Shown piece after piece: positions 6,043 to 6,185 of a DNA stretch of 6,185 bases. The translations under genes were made by a program, and so were the position numbers. The DNA comes from Armatimonadetes bacterium RBG_19FT_COMBO_69_19 (GTDB lineage: Bacteria > Sysuimicrobiota > Sysuimicrobiia > Sysuimicrobiales > Kaftiobacteriaceae). The stretch spans positions 1 through 6,185 of the forward strand of contig MENB01000154.1 in NCBI GenBank assembly GCA_001768125.1, read 5' to 3'. The stretch's first letter is position 1, and every line of letters starts with the position of its first letter. The notes under the pieces are model-generated. The model ran no database searches, had not been told where the DNA came from, and worked only from the letters and a program-made list of their open reading frames with translations.

Positions 6043-6050
6043 GAGAGAGG
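6043..6050 (+). promoter_or_regulatory. Ribosome binding site of the zwf-like gene
   Basis: GAGAGAGG ends five bases before ATG 6056 and is the best purine-rich match in the region. ATG 6010 is out of frame with the protein. I see no convincing promoter for this gene in 5953-6042. GCCCGCGGGC (6015-6024) is a perfect ten-base palindrome there, which could be an operator or chance. Confidence 0.55.
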
Positions 6051-6055
6051 GCTGG

Positions 6056-6185
6056 ATGCGGCACGATCGAAGCGTAGACCCTGTCACGTTCATCATCATC
6101 GGGGCCACGGGTGACCTTGCCCAGCGCCTCCTGCTGCCCGCGCTGTACCGGCTCCGTGCGGACGGGCAGATCCCCGACCGGTTCG
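6056..6185 (+). CDS. zwf: Glucose-6-phosphate 1-dehydrogenase, N-terminal 43 residues (runs off window)
   Basis: The window holds 43 codons of a gene continuing past its end. The enzyme oxidises glucose 6-phosphate to 6-phosphogluconolactone and produces NADPH (or NADH) at the entry of the oxidative pentose phosphate pathway. After a short leader (MRHDRSVDP) comes the Rossmann strand and dinucleotide-binding motif VTFIIIGATGDLAQR (10-24), then LLLPALYRLRADGQIPDRF, all aligning well with the family start. The family usually reads GDLAxRKLLPALY. Here the lysine after the arginine is Leu (residue 25, bases 6128-6130). That lysine corresponds to one reported to help bind substrate in the Leuconostoc enzyme. 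This may mark a divergent family member. With less than a tenth of the protein visible, function is by family only. It is divergent from the tRNA gene across about 100 bases. Confidence 0.85.
   Translation, partial: MRHDRSVDPVTFIIIGATGDLAQRLLLPALYRLRADGQIPDRF

Noticed and set aside
5578..6114. Open frame on the plus strand containing GAAGFEPATSWSQTT, and a minus-strand frame at 5866-6108 containing RRFKSGRPD
   Set aside because: Both read through the tRNA-Pro gene. These peptides are well-known artefacts of translating tRNA sequences and occur in many mis-annotated proteins.

Overview
This is an ordinary-looking chromosomal segment from a GC-rich bacterium (about two thirds G+C by eye, not counted). 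Codon third positions are strongly G/C, and this produces long spurious antisense reading frames. I see no phage, transposon, CRISPR or plasmid signatures. The gene set points to a free-living bacterium of a GC-rich lineage: end-joining repair, nucleotide-pool sanitation, and glucose-6-phosphate dehydrogenase. Motif styles in Ku, DUF72 and LigD recall soil lineages such as Rokubacteria/NC10 or deltaproteobacteria, but this is only an impression and I cannot place it firmly.

Layout. Positions 1-929 (plus strand) hold the end of rph (RNase PH) overlapping by one base with an rdgB/HAM1-type dITP/XTP pyrophosphatase gene. This gene meets the next one tail to tail, with the two TAG stop codons directly abutting at 927-932. 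Positions 930-5191 (minus strand) hold a tightly packed three-gene operon, transcribed ku -> DUF72 gene -> ligD. Ku and LigD are the two-protein bacterial non-homologous end-joining (NHEJ) machine. LigD here has the order phosphoesterase-ligase-polymerase, with recognisable active-site residues in all three domains. The DUF72 (YecE-like) gene sits between them with gaps of 6 and 5 bases, so the three are probably made together.

Positions 5192-5326 are a divergent intergenic region. It contains a perfect TATAAT on the minus strand, a hairpin in the presumed ku leader, a GAGGAG ribosome binding site for ku, and on the plus strand an extended match to the 16S rRNA 3'-end complement ahead of a small membrane-anchored protein of unknown function (5327-5869).

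A complete tRNA-Pro(UGG) with encoded CCA lies on the minus strand at 5876-5952, preceded by a good sigma-70-type promoter (TTGACC-17-TAGGCT). The window ends in the first 43 codons of a glucose-6-phosphate dehydrogenase gene (zwf). Its nucleotide-binding motif is intact, but a lysine that is normally conserved just after it is leucine.

The most interesting point is the unexplained DUF72 protein built into an NHEJ operon. Next come the apparent archaeal/Chloroflexi-like polymerase domain of LigD with its extra loops, and the substituted lysine in the G6PD. No stretch longer than 300 bases lacks a gene.
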